Shown piece after piece: positions 47,290 through 58,638 of a stretch of 64,000 bases of DNA (position 1 is its first letter; each line of letters starts with the position of its first letter). The notes below the pieces were generated by a model. That model searched no databases. It was not told the origin of the DNA and saw nothing but the letters and a program-made list of their open reading frames with translations. The DNA is from Serinicoccus profundi (GTDB taxonomy: Bacteria; Actinomycetota; Actinomycetes; Actinomycetales; Dermatophilaceae). The translations under genes and the position numbers were made by a program. The stretch spans positions 1,736,001 through 1,800,000 of the forward strand of contig NZ_CP042862.1 of NCBI RefSeq assembly GCF_008001015.1. The letters are read 5' to 3'.

Positions 47290-48917
47290 GCACCCTCACC
47301 GTCCAGGCACTGGGCGCGGTGGCCGCCGCCGTCGAGCGCCATCTCCCGACCCTCGTGGGCGACCGCGTGGCCTCCCGGTTGTTCGATCGGGACGCCACCC
47401 TGTGGGGCGAGGACGCCGAGTCCGAGGCTGCCAAGCGGCTCTCCTGGGTCGGCCTGCACCGCAGCTCACGACCCCTGGTCGGCGAGATCGAGGCGCTGCG
47501 CGAGGAGCTGCGCGAGCGCGGCGTCAGCCGCATCGTGCTCTGCGGGATGGGCGGATCGTCCCTGGCCCCTGAGGTCATCACCGGCACCGCCGGCGTGGAC
47601 CTCGTGGTGCTGGACAGCTCCGACCCCGACATGGTCAGGACCGCGCTCGAGGACGGGCTGGAGCGCACGGCGGTCGTCGTGTCCTCCAAGTCCGGTTCCA
47701 CGCTGGAGACCGACAGTCAGCGTCGCGCGTTCGTCCACGCCTTCACCGAGGCGGGTATCGACCCGACCGAGCGGGTCGTCGTCGTCACCGACCCGGGCAG
47801 CCCGCTCGACGAGCAGTCGCGCGCAGACGGCTACCGCGTCGTCAACGCCGACCCCGACGTCGGCGGTCGCTACTCCGCGCTGACCGCCTTCGGGCTGGTG
47901 CCCTCCGGGCTGGCCGGGGTCGACCTCGGTGCGCTCCTCGACGACGCCGAGGAGGTCGCCGACCTCCTCGCGGAGGACGACGAGGCCAACCCGGGTCTGC
48001 GCCTGGGCGCCGCCCTCGCCGGCACCCAGCCGCTGCGCGACAAGCTGCTCTTCACCGATGCCGGGTCCGGGATCGCCGGTCTGGCCGACTGGGCCGAGCA
48101 GCTCATCGCCGAGTCCACGGGCAAGCAGGGCACCGGGGTCCTTCCGGTCGTCACCCCGGCGGGGGCCTCCCCCACCGCCGGGCTGACCACCACCGACGAC
48201 TGCACCGTCGTGGTGCTGGCGCCTGAGGACCAGGAGGAGCCCACCCCGGTCGAGGGCGCGGAGTCCGTCGTGGAGGTCGCGGGGTCGCTCGGTGCGCAGC
48301 TGCTCCTCTGGGAGGTCGCCACGGCGGTTGCCGGTCGCCTCCTCGGGATCAACCCCTTCGACCAGCCCGATGTCGAGAGCGCCAAGCAGGCTGCCCGCGA
48401 GATCATGGAGGACGGAGCCGGCTCGGCCGATGCGGCGGCCGTCACCGACGGCGCGGTCGAGATCCGCACCGGTGGTGGAGACTGGCCGGCGCAGGACGTC
48501 GACACCCTCGACGGTGCGGTCACCGCGCTGCTGGAGCAGCTCGATCCCCGCACGGGATACCTCGCCGTCATGGTCTACCTCGACCGGGTGGAGCACGCCG
48601 GTCTCGCCGACGTGCAGGCCGACCTGGTGCAGCGCACCGGACGACCGGTCACCTTCGGCTGGGGCCCGCGGTTCCTGCACTCGACCGGGCAGTACCACAA
48701 GGGCGGCCCGGCCCAGGGTGTCTACCTCCAGGTCACCGGTGCTCCCGCCCAGGACCTCTCGGTGCCGGGCAAGGACTTCACCTTCGGCGAGTTCCTCGCG
48801 GCGCAGGCCGCTGGTGACGCCGCGGTGCTGGCCGACCACGGTCGTCCCATCCTGCGGTTGCACCTGACCGACCAGGAGCAGGGGCTGGCCCAGCTGCGTT
48901 CCGTGCTCGCCCGGTGA
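47286..48917 (+). CDS. pgi: Glucose-6-phosphate isomerase
   Basis: The protein of 543 residues interconverts glucose-6-phosphate and fructose-6-phosphate. The first SIS domain has [12 protein letters not shown] and [10 protein letters not shown]; the second has a conserved C-terminal segment with [11 protein letters not shown]. It is the form found in actinobacterial transketolase operons and in Tal-Pgi fusions. The four-base overlaps with tal and zwf couple all three. Confidence 0.95.
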   Translation: MSTLTVQALGAVAAAVERHLPTLVGDRVASRLFDRDATLWGEDAESEAAKRLSWVGLHRSSRPLVGEIEALREELRERGVSRIVLCGMGGSSLAPEVITGTAGVDLVVLDSSDPDMVRTALEDGLERTAVVVSSKSGSTLETDSQRRAFVHAFTEAGIDPTERVVVVTDPGSPLDEQSRADGYRVVNADPDVGGRYSALTAFGLVPSGLAGVDLGALLDDAEEVADLLAEDDEANPGLRLGAALAGTQPLRDKLLFTDAGSGIAGLADWAEQLIAESTGKQGTGVLPVVTPAGASPTAGLTTTDDCTVVVLAPEDQEEPTPVEGAESVVEVAGSLGAQLLLWEVATAVAGRLLGINPFDQPDVESAKQAAREIMEDGAGSADAAAVTDGAVEIRTGGGDWPAQDVDTLDGAVTALLEQLDPRTGYLAVMVYLDRVEHAGLADVQADLVQRTGRPVTFGWGPRFLHSTGQYHKGGPAQGVYLQVTGAPAQDLSVPGKDFTFGEFLAAQAAGDAAVLADHGRPILRLHLTDQEQGLAQLRSVLAR

Positions 48918-50467
48918 GCGGCTCCTCCCCCGCGCCCGTCACCGCCGACGACAACCCGCTGCGCGACCCGGACGACAAGCGGCTCCCCCGCATCGCCGGG
49001 CCGTGCAGCATGGTGATGTTCGGTGTCACCGGTGACCTCGCGCGCAAGAAGCTCATGCCGGCGATCTACGACCTGGCCAACCGTGGGCTGCTCCCGCCGG
49101 GCTTCTCCCTCGTCGGTTTCGCCCGTCGGGACTGGGCCGACCAGGACTTCGCCAAGGTCGTCCACGACTCCGTGCGCCGGTATGCCCGCACCGAGTTCCG
49201 CGAGGAGGTCTGGCGGTCCCTGGCCGAGGGCTTCCGTTTCGTGCCGGGTGCCTTCGACGACGCGGACGCCTTCGAGCTCCTCGCCAGGACGGTGCGCGAG
49301 CTCGACGAGGAACGCGGCACCGGCGGCAACCACGCGTTCTACCTCTCCATCCCCCCGGACTGGTTCGCGGCAGTCTGCACCCAGCTGCAGGAGTCCGGGC
49401 TGTCCGACCCCAGCCCCGGCACCTGGCGACGGGTGGTCATCGAGAAGCCCTTCGGGCACGACCTCGAGAGCGCCCAGGAGCTCAACGCGATCGTCGAGGG
49501 CGTCTTCCCGCCGGATTCGGTCTTCCGGATCGACCATTATCTGGGCAAGGAGACGGTCCAGAACATCCTGGCGCTGCGCTTCGCCAACCAGCTCTTCGAG
49601 CCGGTCTGGAACGCCAACTACGTCGACCACGTGCAGATCACCATGGCCGAGGACATCGGCATCGGTGGCCGGGCGGGCTACTACGACGAGGTCGGCGCGG
49701 CCCGCGACGTCATCCAGAACCACCTCCTGCAGCTCCTCGCCCTGACGGCGATGGAGGAGCCGGTCGCCTTCACCGCCGACGCCGTCCGGGCCGAGAAGGA
49801 GAAGGTCCTCGCCGCGGTGAGCCTCCCCGAGGACCTCGACGCCGCGACCGCCCGGGGCCGCTACGCCGCCGGGTGGCAGGGCACCGAGAAGGTGCGGGGC
49901 TACCTCGACGAGGACGGCGTCCAGGAGGGCAACCACACGGAGACGTATGCCGCGCTCAAGGTGGACGTCCGCACCCGACGCTGGGCCGGGGTGCCGTTCT
50001 ACCTGCGCACCGGCAAGCGTCTGGGCAAGCGGGTCACCGAGATCGCGGTCGTCTTCCGTCGCGCACCTCACCTGCCCTTCAGCTCCACCGCGACCGAGGA
50101 GCTGGGCTCCAACGCCATCGTCATCCGGGTCCAGCCGGATGAGGGCATGACGATGCGCTTCGGGTCCAAGGTGCCTGGGAGCCAGATGGAGGTGCGCGAC
50201 GTGTCGATGGACTTCGGCTACGGCTCCTCCTTCACCGAGTCCAGCCCCGAGGCCTACGAGCGCCTCATCCTGGACGTCCTGCTCGGCGAGCCCCCGCTCT
50301 TCCCCCGGCACGAGGAGGTCGAGCAGTCCTGGCGGATCCTCGACCCGGTCATCGAGCACTGGCACCGGCAAGACACCGCACCCCAGGACTACGCCGCGGG
50401 CACCTGGGGACCGGAGGCCGCCGACGACCTCATGCGACGCGACGGACGGGAGTGGAGGCTGCCATGA
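48914..50467 (+). CDS. zwf: Glucose-6-phosphate dehydrogenase
   Basis: The protein of 517 residues makes 6-phosphogluconolactone and NADPH. The NADP site is F-G-V-T-G-D-L-A-R-K-K-L; the active site is R-I-D-H-Y-L-G-K-E. E-K-P-F-G and P-F-Y-L-R-T-G-K-R are also present. The GTG at 48914 overlaps pgi and the stop overlaps opcA, its usual allosteric partner. It feeds the oxidative branch. 6-Phosphogluconolactonase (pgl) does not follow opcA here, unlike many related operons. Confidence 0.97.
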   Translation: MSGSSPAPVTADDNPLRDPDDKRLPRIAGPCSMVMFGVTGDLARKKLMPAIYDLANRGLLPPGFSLVGFARRDWADQDFAKVVHDSVRRYARTEFREEVWRSLAEGFRFVPGAFDDADAFELLARTVRELDEERGTGGNHAFYLSIPPDWFAAVCTQLQESGLSDPSPGTWRRVVIEKPFGHDLESAQELNAIVEGVFPPDSVFRIDHYLGKETVQNILALRFANQLFEPVWNANYVDHVQITMAEDIGIGGRAGYYDEVGAARDVIQNHLLQLLALTAMEEPVAFTADAVRAEKEKVLAAVSLPEDLDAATARGRYAAGWQGTEKVRGYLDEDGVQEGNHTETYAALKVDVRTRRWAGVPFYLRTGKRLGKRVTEIAVVFRRAPHLPFSSTATEELGSNAIVIRVQPDEGMTMRFGSKVPGSQMEVRDVSMDFGYGSSFTESSPEAYERLILDVLLGEPPLFPRHEEVEQSWRILDPVIEHWHRQDTAPQDYAAGTWGPEAADDLMRRDGREWRLP

Positions 50468-51582
50468 TCGTGGATCTTCCCAGCTGCAGCGCGGCAGACG
50501 TCGCCAAGAACCTCGTGCGACTGCGCAACGACGTGGGGGCGATGGCCATGGGCCGTGTCCTCACCCTCCTCGTGGTCGTCGACGAGGACGATGCGGACCA
50601 GGCGGTGGAGGTCGCGACCCGGGCCACCCGCCAGCACCCGGCCCGCATCCTCGTGGTCGTCTCCGCCAACGCCCGCGGACGCGGACGCCTCGACGCACAG
50701 ATCCGTGTGGGAGGTGACGCGGGTGCCTCGGAGATCGTGGTGCTGCGCCTCTACGGAGAGCTCACCCGGCACGGCAGCTCGGTGGTGACACCGCTGCTGC
50801 TCCCGGACTCCCCCGTCGTCGCCTGGTGGCCGGGGCGGGTCGAGACCGACGTGGCCGGCTCCCCGTTGGGTCAGATGGCCCACCGCCGGATCACTGACGC
50901 CGCGAACTCGCCCGACGTCGCCGCCGCGACCCAGCTGCGGCGCCGGGCCAAGCACTACCGGCCCGGGGACACCGACCTCACCTGGACCCGCGTCACGCGG
51001 TGGCGGGCCCTGCTGGCCGCCGCCCTGGAGAGCGAGCCCTTCGAGCCGGTCGAGAGCGCCACCGTGGCCGCCGAGGCCGACTCCCCCAGCGCCGACCTGC
51101 TCGCGGGCTGGCTGGCGGCGGCGCTGCGGTGCCCCGTCGAGGTGGTCCGCACCCCTGCCGGGTCCGGTCTCCAGAGCGTCCGCCTCAGCCGGGCCTCCGG
51201 GCCCATCGACCTGGTCCGGACCGACGACGAGGGAGACACCGCCACGCTGTCGGTGCCGGCGAGCCAGCCGCGCCTGGTCGCGCTGCACTCCCCCACGGCG
51301 TCCGAGGCGCTCACCGCGGAGCTGCGCCGGCTGGACGCCGACGAGGTCTACTCTCGCGCCCTGTGCACCGGGCTGCCCGCGCTGCGCCGGGGAGGCACCC
51401 GCTCCGCGGCCGCGCGCGCCGGGATGAGCCCCTCCGGCCCGGCGGACATCGAGGCCTCCGGTCGGGCGTCGGTCGGAAGTCGTGCCCTCGAACGGGCCGA
51501 CGAGCCGTCGGACTCCCCGGCGTCGGGGGCGGTCGACGAGGCGGTGCAGGAAGGGCTCGCACAGACCTCTGACGACGACTGA
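50464..51582 (+). CDS. opcA: Glucose-6-phosphate dehydrogenase assembly protein OpcA
   Basis: The protein of 372 residues matches OpcA by its start (I-V-D-L-P), by P-L-L-L-P-D-S-P-V-V-A-W-W-P and by R-I-T-D-A. The last 65 residues are a variable Ser/Ala/Glu-rich tail. OpcA activates Zwf in actinobacteria and cyanobacteria. It overlaps zwf by four bases. The expected downstream pgl gene is absent; instead a terminator and the convergent rbpA follow. Confidence 0.93.
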   Translation: MIVDLPSCSAADVAKNLVRLRNDVGAMAMGRVLTLLVVVDEDDADQAVEVATRATRQHPARILVVVSANARGRGRLDAQIRVGGDAGASEIVVLRLYGELTRHGSSVVTPLLLPDSPVVAWWPGRVETDVAGSPLGQMAHRRITDAANSPDVAAATQLRRRAKHYRPGDTDLTWTRVTRWRALLAAALESEPFEPVESATVAAEADSPSADLLAGWLAAALRCPVEVVRTPAGSGLQSVRLSRASGPIDLVRTDDEGDTATLSVPASQPRLVALHSPTASEALTAELRRLDADEVYSRALCTGLPALRRGGTRSAAARAGMSPSGPADIEASGRASVGSRALERADEPSDSPASGAVDEAVQEGLAQTSDDD

Positions 51583-51609
51583 GGACGACGCCGGCTCGCC
51601 GTCGTCCTC
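51581..51609. terminator. Bidirectional hairpin between opcA and rbpA
   Basis: Perfect 10-bp arms (51581-51590 and 51600-51609) with a 9-base loop. The first arm overlaps the opcA stop codon; the second faces the convergent rbpA end 20 bases away. Confidence 0.75.
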
Positions 51610-51629
51610 GGTCGTGTCCGCCAGGGCGG

Positions 51630-51998
51630 CTACGACGAGCTGGACGACCCTCCTCCGACGCCGCGCTGGCGCATCCGCTGGAGCGCCTCGTCGAGGAGCG
51701 CCGCACCGTCGGAGTCGCTACGGCGCTCCTTGACGTAGGCGAGGTGGGTCTTGTAAGGCTCGGTGCGGGGCGCTTCAGGGGGCGTGGCACGGTCCTGTCC
51801 GGCCGGGAGCCCGCAGCGCGGGCAGTCCCAGACCTCGGGGATCTCGACCTCGCCGTCGTCGGCGAAGCTGGGCCGTGTCTCGTGGTCGTGGGCGCACCAG
51901 TAGCTCACCCGGATCCGGGGGGCGGCGTCGCCGCGCTCGGTCTCCCCCATGGGGCCGGACCCGACGCGGGATCCGCGGATGGCATTCGTGTTGACCAT
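51630..51998 (-). CDS. rbpA: RNA polymerase-binding protein RbpA
   Basis: The protein of 122 residues binds the primary sigma factor and activates RNA polymerase in actinobacteria. It shows the family elements I-R-G-S-R-V-G-S, a zinc site C-A-H-D-H with the later C-P-R-C, P-E-V-W-D-C-P-R-C-G-L-P-A, and a sigma-interaction region K-T-H-L-A-Y-V-K-E-R-R. The C-terminus ends in a run of Gly and Ser. ATG 51998 is preceded by GAGGC. Confidence 0.95.
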   Translation of the reverse strand: MVNTNAIRGSRVGSGPMGETERGDAAPRIRVSYWCAHDHETRPSFADDGEVEIPEVWDCPRCGLPAGQDRATPPEAPRTEPYKTHLAYVKERRSDSDGAALLDEALQRMRQRGVGGGSSSSS

Positions 51999-52032
51999 GG
52001 TGCCTCGTTTCGCCGGACGCTACGACAAGGTC

Positions 52033-52038
52033 AGCCTA
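52033..52038 (-). promoter_or_regulatory. -10 element (TAGGCT) of rbpA
   Basis: TAGGCT on the minus strand, about 34 bases before the rbpA ATG, giving a leader of roughly 27 bases with a ribosome-binding site. Confidence 0.45.
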
Positions 52039-52112
52039 CGCCCACCCGGCCCGACGGGCTCCCCCGCAGGGGTGAGGCGGTGCGGGGAGTCGTCCGGCGA
52101 GGACCAGACCGG

Positions 52113-52355
52113 TCAGCTGAAGCGGACGAGGACGCCGAGGCCCACGATGACCGCGACCCACACCAGGGCCATCGCCACGGTGATGCGGTTGAGGTTGCGC
52201 TCCGCGACGGAGCTGCCCCCCAGGCTGCTGCTCATCCCGCCGCCGAACATGTCGGACATGCCCCCGCCGCGCCCCTTGTGCATGAGGATCAGCAGCACCA
52301 GGAAGAGGCTGGTGATCACCAGCAGGGCGTCCAGGAACCAGCGGACGTACTCCAC
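52113..52355 (-). CDS. secG: Preprotein translocase subunit SecG
   Basis: The protein of 80 residues has two transmembrane helices (about 7-24 and 58-78) joined by a Gly/Met/Ser-rich loop (G-G-G-M-S-D-M-F-G-G-G), exactly the SecG layout. It stimulates SecYEG translocation. The start is GTG 52355. A hairpin and possible -10 element lie between it and tpiA. This position after tpiA is the common actinobacterial order. Confidence 0.93.
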   Translation of the reverse strand: MEYVRWFLDALLVITSLFLVLLILMHKGRGGGMSDMFGGGMSSSLGGSSVAERNLNRITVAMALVWVAVIVGLGVLVRFS

Positions 52356-52391
52356 GTGGGCACACCTTGTCGTCGAACGGGCAGCGGTCAG

Positions 52392-52422
52392 GTGCTCCGG
52401 GACACGACGATCCGCGGAGCAC
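52392..52422 (-). terminator. Hairpin between tpiA and secG
   Basis: Perfect 8-bp arms (52392-52399 and 52415-52422) around 15 bases. A TAGGCT on the minus strand at 52428-52433 could be a secG -10 element, in which case the hairpin lies at the 5' end of its message rather than ending the gap-pgk-tpiA transcript. Confidence 0.45.
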
Positions 52423-52468
52423 CAGACAGCCTAACCGACGAGCTGTCGGGCCGACGAACCGCCGCGCC

Positions 52469-53281
52469 TCAGCCGGCGGCGCCGGCGTGCGAGCGGAAGC
52501 GGCAGATGGAGGCGAAGTCCTCCACCGACAGCGAGGCTCCGCCCACGAGGGCGCCATCGACGTCGGGTCGCTGCATGAGCTCGGCGACATTGCCCGGCTT
52601 CACCGAGCCGCCGTACAGCACCCGCAGACCCTCGGCGACGTCACCACCGACGAGGTCCCCGACGGCCGAACGGACTGCGGCGCAGACCTCCTGCGCGTCG
52701 TCCGGAGTCGCCACCTCGCCGGTGCCGATCGCCCAGACCGGCTCGTAGGCCACGACGACCCGGGACACCTGGTCGGCGTCCAGGCCCTCCAGCGCGGCGC
52801 GCAGCTGGGCGACGACGTGCTCGACGTGGGTGCCGGCCTGTCGGACCTCCAGGGGCTCCCCGACGCACAGGATGGGCGCCAGGTCGTGCCGCAGGGCGGC
52901 CCGGACCTTGGCAGCGACGAGCTCGTCGGACTCCTGGTGGCCGTCCCGTCGCTCGCTGTGGCCGACGGCGACGTAGGTGCACCCGAGCTTGGCCAGGAAG
53001 GCGCCCGAGATGTCACCGGTGAAGGCCCCGTCGTCGTGCGGGCTGAGGTCCTGTCCGCCGTAGCGCAGGGAGAGCTTGTCACCCTGCACCAGCGTCTGGA
53101 CCGAGCGGAGGTCGGTGAAGGGTGGCAGGACGACCACCTCGACGTCGGCGTAGTCGTGCTTGCCGTCCCGCAGGGTCCAGTCCAGCTTCTGGACGAGGTG
53201 CGTCGCCTGCAGGTGGTCGAGGTTCATCTTCCAGTTGCCCGCCATGAGCGGGGTACGGGTCGACGTCTGCTGCGTAGCCAT
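52469..53281 (-). CDS. tpiA: Triosephosphate isomerase
   Basis: The protein of 270 residues interconverts the triose phosphates. A-G-N-W-K-M-N supplies the catalytic Lys, V-G-H-S-E-R-R the His, [11 protein letters not shown] the Glu, and V-L-Y-G-G-S-V the phosphate site. It has a short extra N-terminus. The ATG overlaps the pgk stop (TGATG). Confidence 0.97.
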   Translation of the reverse strand: MATQQTSTRTPLMAGNWKMNLDHLQATHLVQKLDWTLRDGKHDYADVEVVVLPPFTDLRSVQTLVQGDKLSLRYGGQDLSPHDDGAFTGDISGAFLAKLGCTYVAVGHSERRDGHQESDELVAAKVRAALRHDLAPILCVGEPLEVRQAGTHVEHVVAQLRAALEGLDADQVSRVVVAYEPVWAIGTGEVATPDDAQEVCAAVRSAVGDLVGGDVAEGLRVLYGGSVKPGNVAELMQRPDVDGALVGGASLSVEDFASICRFRSHAGAAG

Positions 53282-54497
53282 CAGTCCTCCAACACCTGCA
53301 GGCCCGGGAGCTCCTTGCCCTCGAGGTACTCCAGGCTCGCCCCACCACCGGTGGAGATGTGCCCGAAGTCGTCATCAGCGTGCCCGAACTCACGGACCGC
53401 GGCGGCCGAGTCGCCCCCGCCGACCACGGTCATGGCACCCGCCGCCGTCCGCTCGACCAGGGTCGCCGCCACGGCGCGCGTCCCGGAGGCGAACGGCTCC
53501 ATTTCGAAGGCACCCATCGGGCCGTTCCAGAAGATGGTGCGAGCATCGGCCAGCTTCTCGGCGAAGAGCGCCTCGGAGTCGGGACCGATGTCCAGGCCCA
53601 TCCGGTCGGCGGGGATCTCGTCGGCCGGGACGACCTCGTGCGCCGCGTCCGCGGAGAACGCGTCGGCGACGACGATGTCGGTGGGCAGGACGATCTCCAC
53701 GCCCCGCTCGGTAGCCGTCTCGAGGTAACCGCGGACGGTGTCGACCTGGTCCTCCTCGAGCAGGCTCGTGCCGACCTCGTGGCCCTGGGCCTTGAGGAAG
53801 GTGAAGACCATGCCACCGCCGATGAGCAACCGGTCGGCCACCGCGATGAGGGACTCGATGACCCCCAGCTTGTCGCTGACCTTCGCGCCACCGAGGATCA
53901 CGGCGTAGGGGCGGGCCGGGTCCTCGCGCAGCTGGCGCATGACCTCGACCTCGGAGCGCACCAGTCCACCGGCCGCGTGCGGCAGGAGGGTCGCCACGTC
54001 GTACACCGAGGCCTGGGCGCGGTGCACGACGCCGAAGCCGTCGGAGACGAAGCCGTCGGCGAGCCCGGCCAGGGCCGTCGCGAACTCGGCGCGCTCCGCC
54101 TCGGACTTCGCCGTCTCGCCGGGGTTGAACCGGAGGTTCTCCAGCACGACGACGTCCCCGTCGGCCATCGCCGCCACCGCGGCGCTGGCCCGCTCCCCGA
54201 CGGTCTCCTCGACGAAGCTCACCGTGACGTCCTCACCGAGGAGCTCGTCCAGCCGGGCCGCCACCGGGGCGAGGGAGTACTTCGCCTCCGGGGCACCCTT
54301 GGGACGACCGAGGTGGGCGCACACCACGACGCGCGCACCGGCCTGGGAGAGCTCGGTGATGGTCGGCACGGAGGCCCGCACGCGGCCGTCGTCGGTGATC
54401 GTGGAGCCATCCAGGGGGACGTTGAGGTCGCTGCGGACCAGCACCGTCCGGCCGGACAGCCCGCCGAGCTCTTCGCTCAGCTGCTCGAGGGTCCGCA

Positions 54498-54498
<1 letters not shown>
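53281..54498 (-). CDS. pgk: Phosphoglycerate kinase
   Basis: The protein of 405 residues makes ATP from 1,3-bisphosphoglycerate. [26 protein letters not shown] and G-G-G-D-S-A-A-A are all conserved. Both ends share a base with the neighbouring genes (TGATG), tying gap, pgk and tpiA into one translated unit. Confidence 0.97.
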
Positions 54499-55589
<1,091 letters not shown>

Positions 55590-55630
55590 TCGGCCCGGGG
55601 TGCCCGGCACCACATCGGCCTGACCCTGCG

Positions 55631-56611
55631 TCAGTCCTCCAGCATGTCTGCCGTGAGGTTGGCCTCGGTGCCGTCGATGCCGAGCTCCTCGGCCCGCTTG
55701 TCGGCCATGGCCAGCAGTCGTCGGATCCGCCCCGCGACGGCGTCCTTGGTCATGGGCGGGTCCGCCAGCTGGCCGAGCTCCTCGAGGCTGGCCTGCTTGT
55801 GCTCGAGCCGGAGCTCCCCTGCCACCCGCAGGTGCTCGGGCACCTCTGGCCCCAGGATCTCCATGGCACGCTCCACGCGGGCACCGGCGGCCACCGCGGC
55901 GCGGGCCGAGCGCCGGAGGTTGGCGTCGTCGAAGTTGGCCAGCCGGTTGGCGGTGGCGCGGACCTCGCGGCGCATCCGCCGCTCCTCCCACGCGAGGACC
56001 GCGTCGTGCGCCCCCAGCCGGGTGAGCATCGCCCCGATGGCGTCGCCGTCGCGGATCACCACCCGGTCGACCCCTCGCACCTCGCGGGCCTTGGCCTGGA
56101 CCCCCAGGCGGCGGGCCGCGCCGACCAGGGCCAGGGCTGCCTCGGGCCCCGGGCACGTCACCTCCAGCGCCGAGGAACGGCCGGGCTCGGTGATCGAGCC
56201 ATGGGCGATGAAGGCGCCACGCCACGCCGCCTCGGCGTCGCACACCGAGGCTCCGACGACGCGCGGCGGAAGGCCACGGACAGGGCGCCCGCGGTGGTCG
56301 ATGAGCCCGGTCTGGCGGGCGAGGGACTCCCCGTCGGAGGTGGCGCGGACGACATACCGCGTCTGCTTGCGCAGCCCGCCCGGGCTCATGACGACCAGCT
56401 CGCTGCTGGAGCCGTAGACCTCGGCCATGAAGGTGCGCAGACGTCGGGCGCTCTGGGCGGTGTCGAGCTCGGCCTCGATGACGATGCGTCCCCCGACGAT
56501 GTGCAGTCCCCCGGCGAAGCGCAGCATGGTCGACACCTCGGCCTTGCGGCAGCAGGTCTTGGTGACGGGGAGCCGGCTGAGCTCGTCCTTGACCTTCGCG
56601 GTCATCGCCAC
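55631..56611 (-). CDS. whiA: DNA-binding protein WhiA
   Basis: The protein of 326 residues has the LAGLIDADG-like N-terminal domain and the C-terminal helix-turn-helix with the family signatures [20 protein letters not shown] and [11 protein letters not shown]. It regulates sporulation in Streptomyces and division genes elsewhere. I chose GTG 56611 ([10 protein letters not shown]), nine bases after GAGGAGG and matching Streptomyces WhiA; the ATG at 56620 touches the ribosome-binding site. The 92 bases before it hold no gene. Confidence 0.96.
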   Translation of the reverse strand: MAMTAKVKDELSRLPVTKTCCRKAEVSTMLRFAGGLHIVGGRIVIEAELDTAQSARRLRTFMAEVYGSSSELVVMSPGGLRKQTRYVVRATSDGESLARQTGLIDHRGRPVRGLPPRVVGASVCDAEAAWRGAFIAHGSITEPGRSSALEVTCPGPEAALALVGAARRLGVQAKAREVRGVDRVVIRDGDAIGAMLTRLGAHDAVLAWEERRMRREVRATANRLANFDDANLRRSARAAVAAGARVERAMEILGPEVPEHLRVAGELRLEHKQASLEELGQLADPPMTKDAVAGRIRRLLAMADKRAEELGIDGTEANLTADMLED

Positions 56612-56703
56612 AGCAGTCATCCTCCTCGGTCGGCCGGTCGTGGTTCCCGGAGCGGTGTCCCCGGACGACCCCGGAAGGCTACCCTCTGGTAGGGGCGCGG
56701 CGC

Positions 56704-57666
56704 TCACAGACCCTGCTCCGACATGACGTCGCGATAGGCCGCCGCGAGCCGCAGCGTGTCGTGCACACCGGGGCGTCCGGGCTTGCCCACGGTGGTGAGC
56801 ACGAGGCTCGCGCCGACCTGGTCGACCGCGGCCTCCAGGGCGGCGCGCTCCGCGTCCGTGCGCACCACCTGGGGGTCGGCGATGACGTGGTCGAAGGTGA
56901 GGTCCGGCGCGTGCGCCGCGATCGCGCCGACGTGCTCCGCGAGGCTGTAGCCGCTGGCCTCGTCGTCGCTGAGGCTGACGTTGAGGGTGAGGATGCGGCG
57001 GGCGGGGGTGTCGCACAGGGCCCGGCGCAGCTCAGGGACGAGCAGGTGGGGCATGACCGAGGTGAACCACGAGCCCGGACCCAGGACGACGAGGTCGGCG
57101 AGCGTGATCGACTCGACCGCCTCCGGGCAGGCGTGCGGTGCCTCCGGGATGAGCCGGACCGAGCGCACGGTGCCCGGGTGGCGGGCTACGGAGGACTGGC
57201 CGCGCACGGTGCTGCGCACCGAGGTCCCGTCGGCCCCCTCGGCCTCGAGCTCGGCCTCGATCTCCAGGGGCTCCAGGGCCATCGGCAGCACCCGCCCGCG
57301 GGTGTTGAGCAGCCGGCCCACGAGGTCGAGGCCGCGGACCTGCTCGTGCGGTCGGAGGTCCCACAACGCCATGATGAGCAGGTTGCCCAGGGCATGCCCC
57401 GAGAGCTCGCCCTCGCCACGGAACCGGTGCTGGAGGACCGCCGACCACTGGTGCCCCCAGGCGGTGTCCTCGCACAGCGCGGCCAACGCCATCCGCAGGT
57501 CACCGGGCGGCAGGATGTCGTACTCCTGGCGCAGGCGCCCGCTGGACCCGCCGTCGTCGGCCACCGTGACGACGGCGGTGATGGCCTCGGTGAGGTGACG
57601 CAGCGCGCGCAGGCTCGCGGAGAGGCCGTGCCCCCCGCCCAGCGCCACCACGCGCGGGCCGCTCAC
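56704..57666 (-). CDS. yvcK: YvcK/CofD-like gluconeogenesis factor
   Basis: The protein of 320 residues has [10 protein letters not shown] at the N-terminus and [13 protein letters not shown], the UDP-sugar site of YvcK. In actinobacteria this protein (CuvA) binds UDP-GlcNAc and affects cell wall and growth on certain carbon sources. GTG 57666 overlaps the rapZ stop as GTGA. The rapZ-yvcK-whiA order is conserved widely. Confidence 0.95.
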   Translation of the reverse strand: MSGPRVVALGGGHGLSASLRALRHLTEAITAVVTVADDGGSSGRLRQEYDILPPGDLRMALAALCEDTAWGHQWSAVLQHRFRGEGELSGHALGNLLIMALWDLRPHEQVRGLDLVGRLLNTRGRVLPMALEPLEIEAELEAEGADGTSVRSTVRGQSSVARHPGTVRSVRLIPEAPHACPEAVESITLADLVVLGPGSWFTSVMPHLLVPELRRALCDTPARRILTLNVSLSDDEASGYSLAEHVGAIAAHAPDLTFDHVIADPQVVRTDAERAALEAAVDQVGASLVLTTVGKPGRPGVHDTLRLAAAYRDVMSEQGL

Positions 57667-58586
57667 TCGCGCCCCAGATCGCGGTGGAAGGTGGACAGCT
57701 GGACGCCCTCCTCCTGCAGGTCCGACAGCCGGCGGGTGAGCTCCTCCGCCGTGGCGACCGACCGGTGCTTGCCGCCGGTGCACCCCACGGCGACCGTGAC
57801 GTAGCGACGGCCCTCCGCGAGGTAGCCCTGCACGCTGGTCCGCAGCAGCTGCTCGGCGTGCTCGATGAACTTCTGAGCGAGCTCGTGCCCGAGGACGAAG
57901 TCGCGCACGGGGGCCTCCCTGCCGGTGTGCGGCCGCAGCTCGGGGATCCAGTAAGGGTTGGGGAGGAACCGCAGGTCGAGGACGACGTCCGCATCCAGCG
58001 GTATGCCGTACTTGAAGCCGAAGGACATGATGGCCAGGCGCAGCCTCACGTCGGCGTCGACGTTGAGCAGCGCATCGATCTTGGCGGACAGCTCGTGGAC
58101 GTTGTAGCTGGAGGTGTCCAGCACCAGGTCGGCGTCCGAGCGCAGGTCCCCGAGCATCCGCCGCTCCCGGCGGATGCCGTCGAGCAGCAGCCCCTCCCCC
58201 TGCAACGGATGGGGGCGGCGCACCGCCTCGAAACGTCGGACGAGCGACTCGTCGGAGGAGTCCACGAAGACCACCCGCGGACGCCACCCCCGGTCGGCGA
58301 GCGTCGCCAGCGCCCCCGACAGCTCACTGGTGAAGTCGCGGCTGCGGACGTCGACGACCACCGCCACGCGCTGGCGCTGCGGGTCGTCGGCGGTCGTGTC
58401 CATGAGCTGGACGATCATCGCGGGAGGCAGGTTGTCCACGACGTACCATCCGCGGTCCTCGAGGACGTCGCCGGCCGTGGTCCGGCCGGCGCCCGACATC
58501 CCGGTGAGGATGACGACGTCGGCCCGCCCGGTCGCCTCCGGGCGCGTGGGCGCCTGCTCCCCCAGATCGGATCGGCGTGACGTCAC
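57663..58586 (-). CDS. rapZ: RNase adapter RapZ
   Basis: The protein of 307 residues has a P-loop with G-M-S-G-A-G-R-T-T (Arg in place of the Walker Lys, common in this family), V-D-V-R-S-R and the C-terminal V-A-V-G-C-T-G-G-K-H-R-S-V signature. In Enterobacteria it directs RNase E to small RNAs controlling glmS; the actinobacterial role is less clear. It follows uvrC by 52 bases. Confidence 0.95.
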   Translation of the reverse strand: MTSRRSDLGEQAPTRPEATGRADVVILTGMSGAGRTTAGDVLEDRGWYVVDNLPPAMIVQLMDTTADDPQRQRVAVVVDVRSRDFTSELSGALATLADRGWRPRVVFVDSSDESLVRRFEAVRRPHPLQGEGLLLDGIRRERRMLGDLRSDADLVLDTSSYNVHELSAKIDALLNVDADVRLRLAIMSFGFKYGIPLDADVVLDLRFLPNPYWIPELRPHTGREAPVRDFVLGHELAQKFIEHAEQLLRTSVQGYLAEGRRYVTVAVGCTGGKHRSVATAEELTRRLSDLQEEGVQLSTFHRDLGRE

Positions 58587-58638
58587 GATCTCTCCTCCCG
58601 TCGCTCGTCCCGGGCTGGCCGACCGGCACGTCGCCTGG

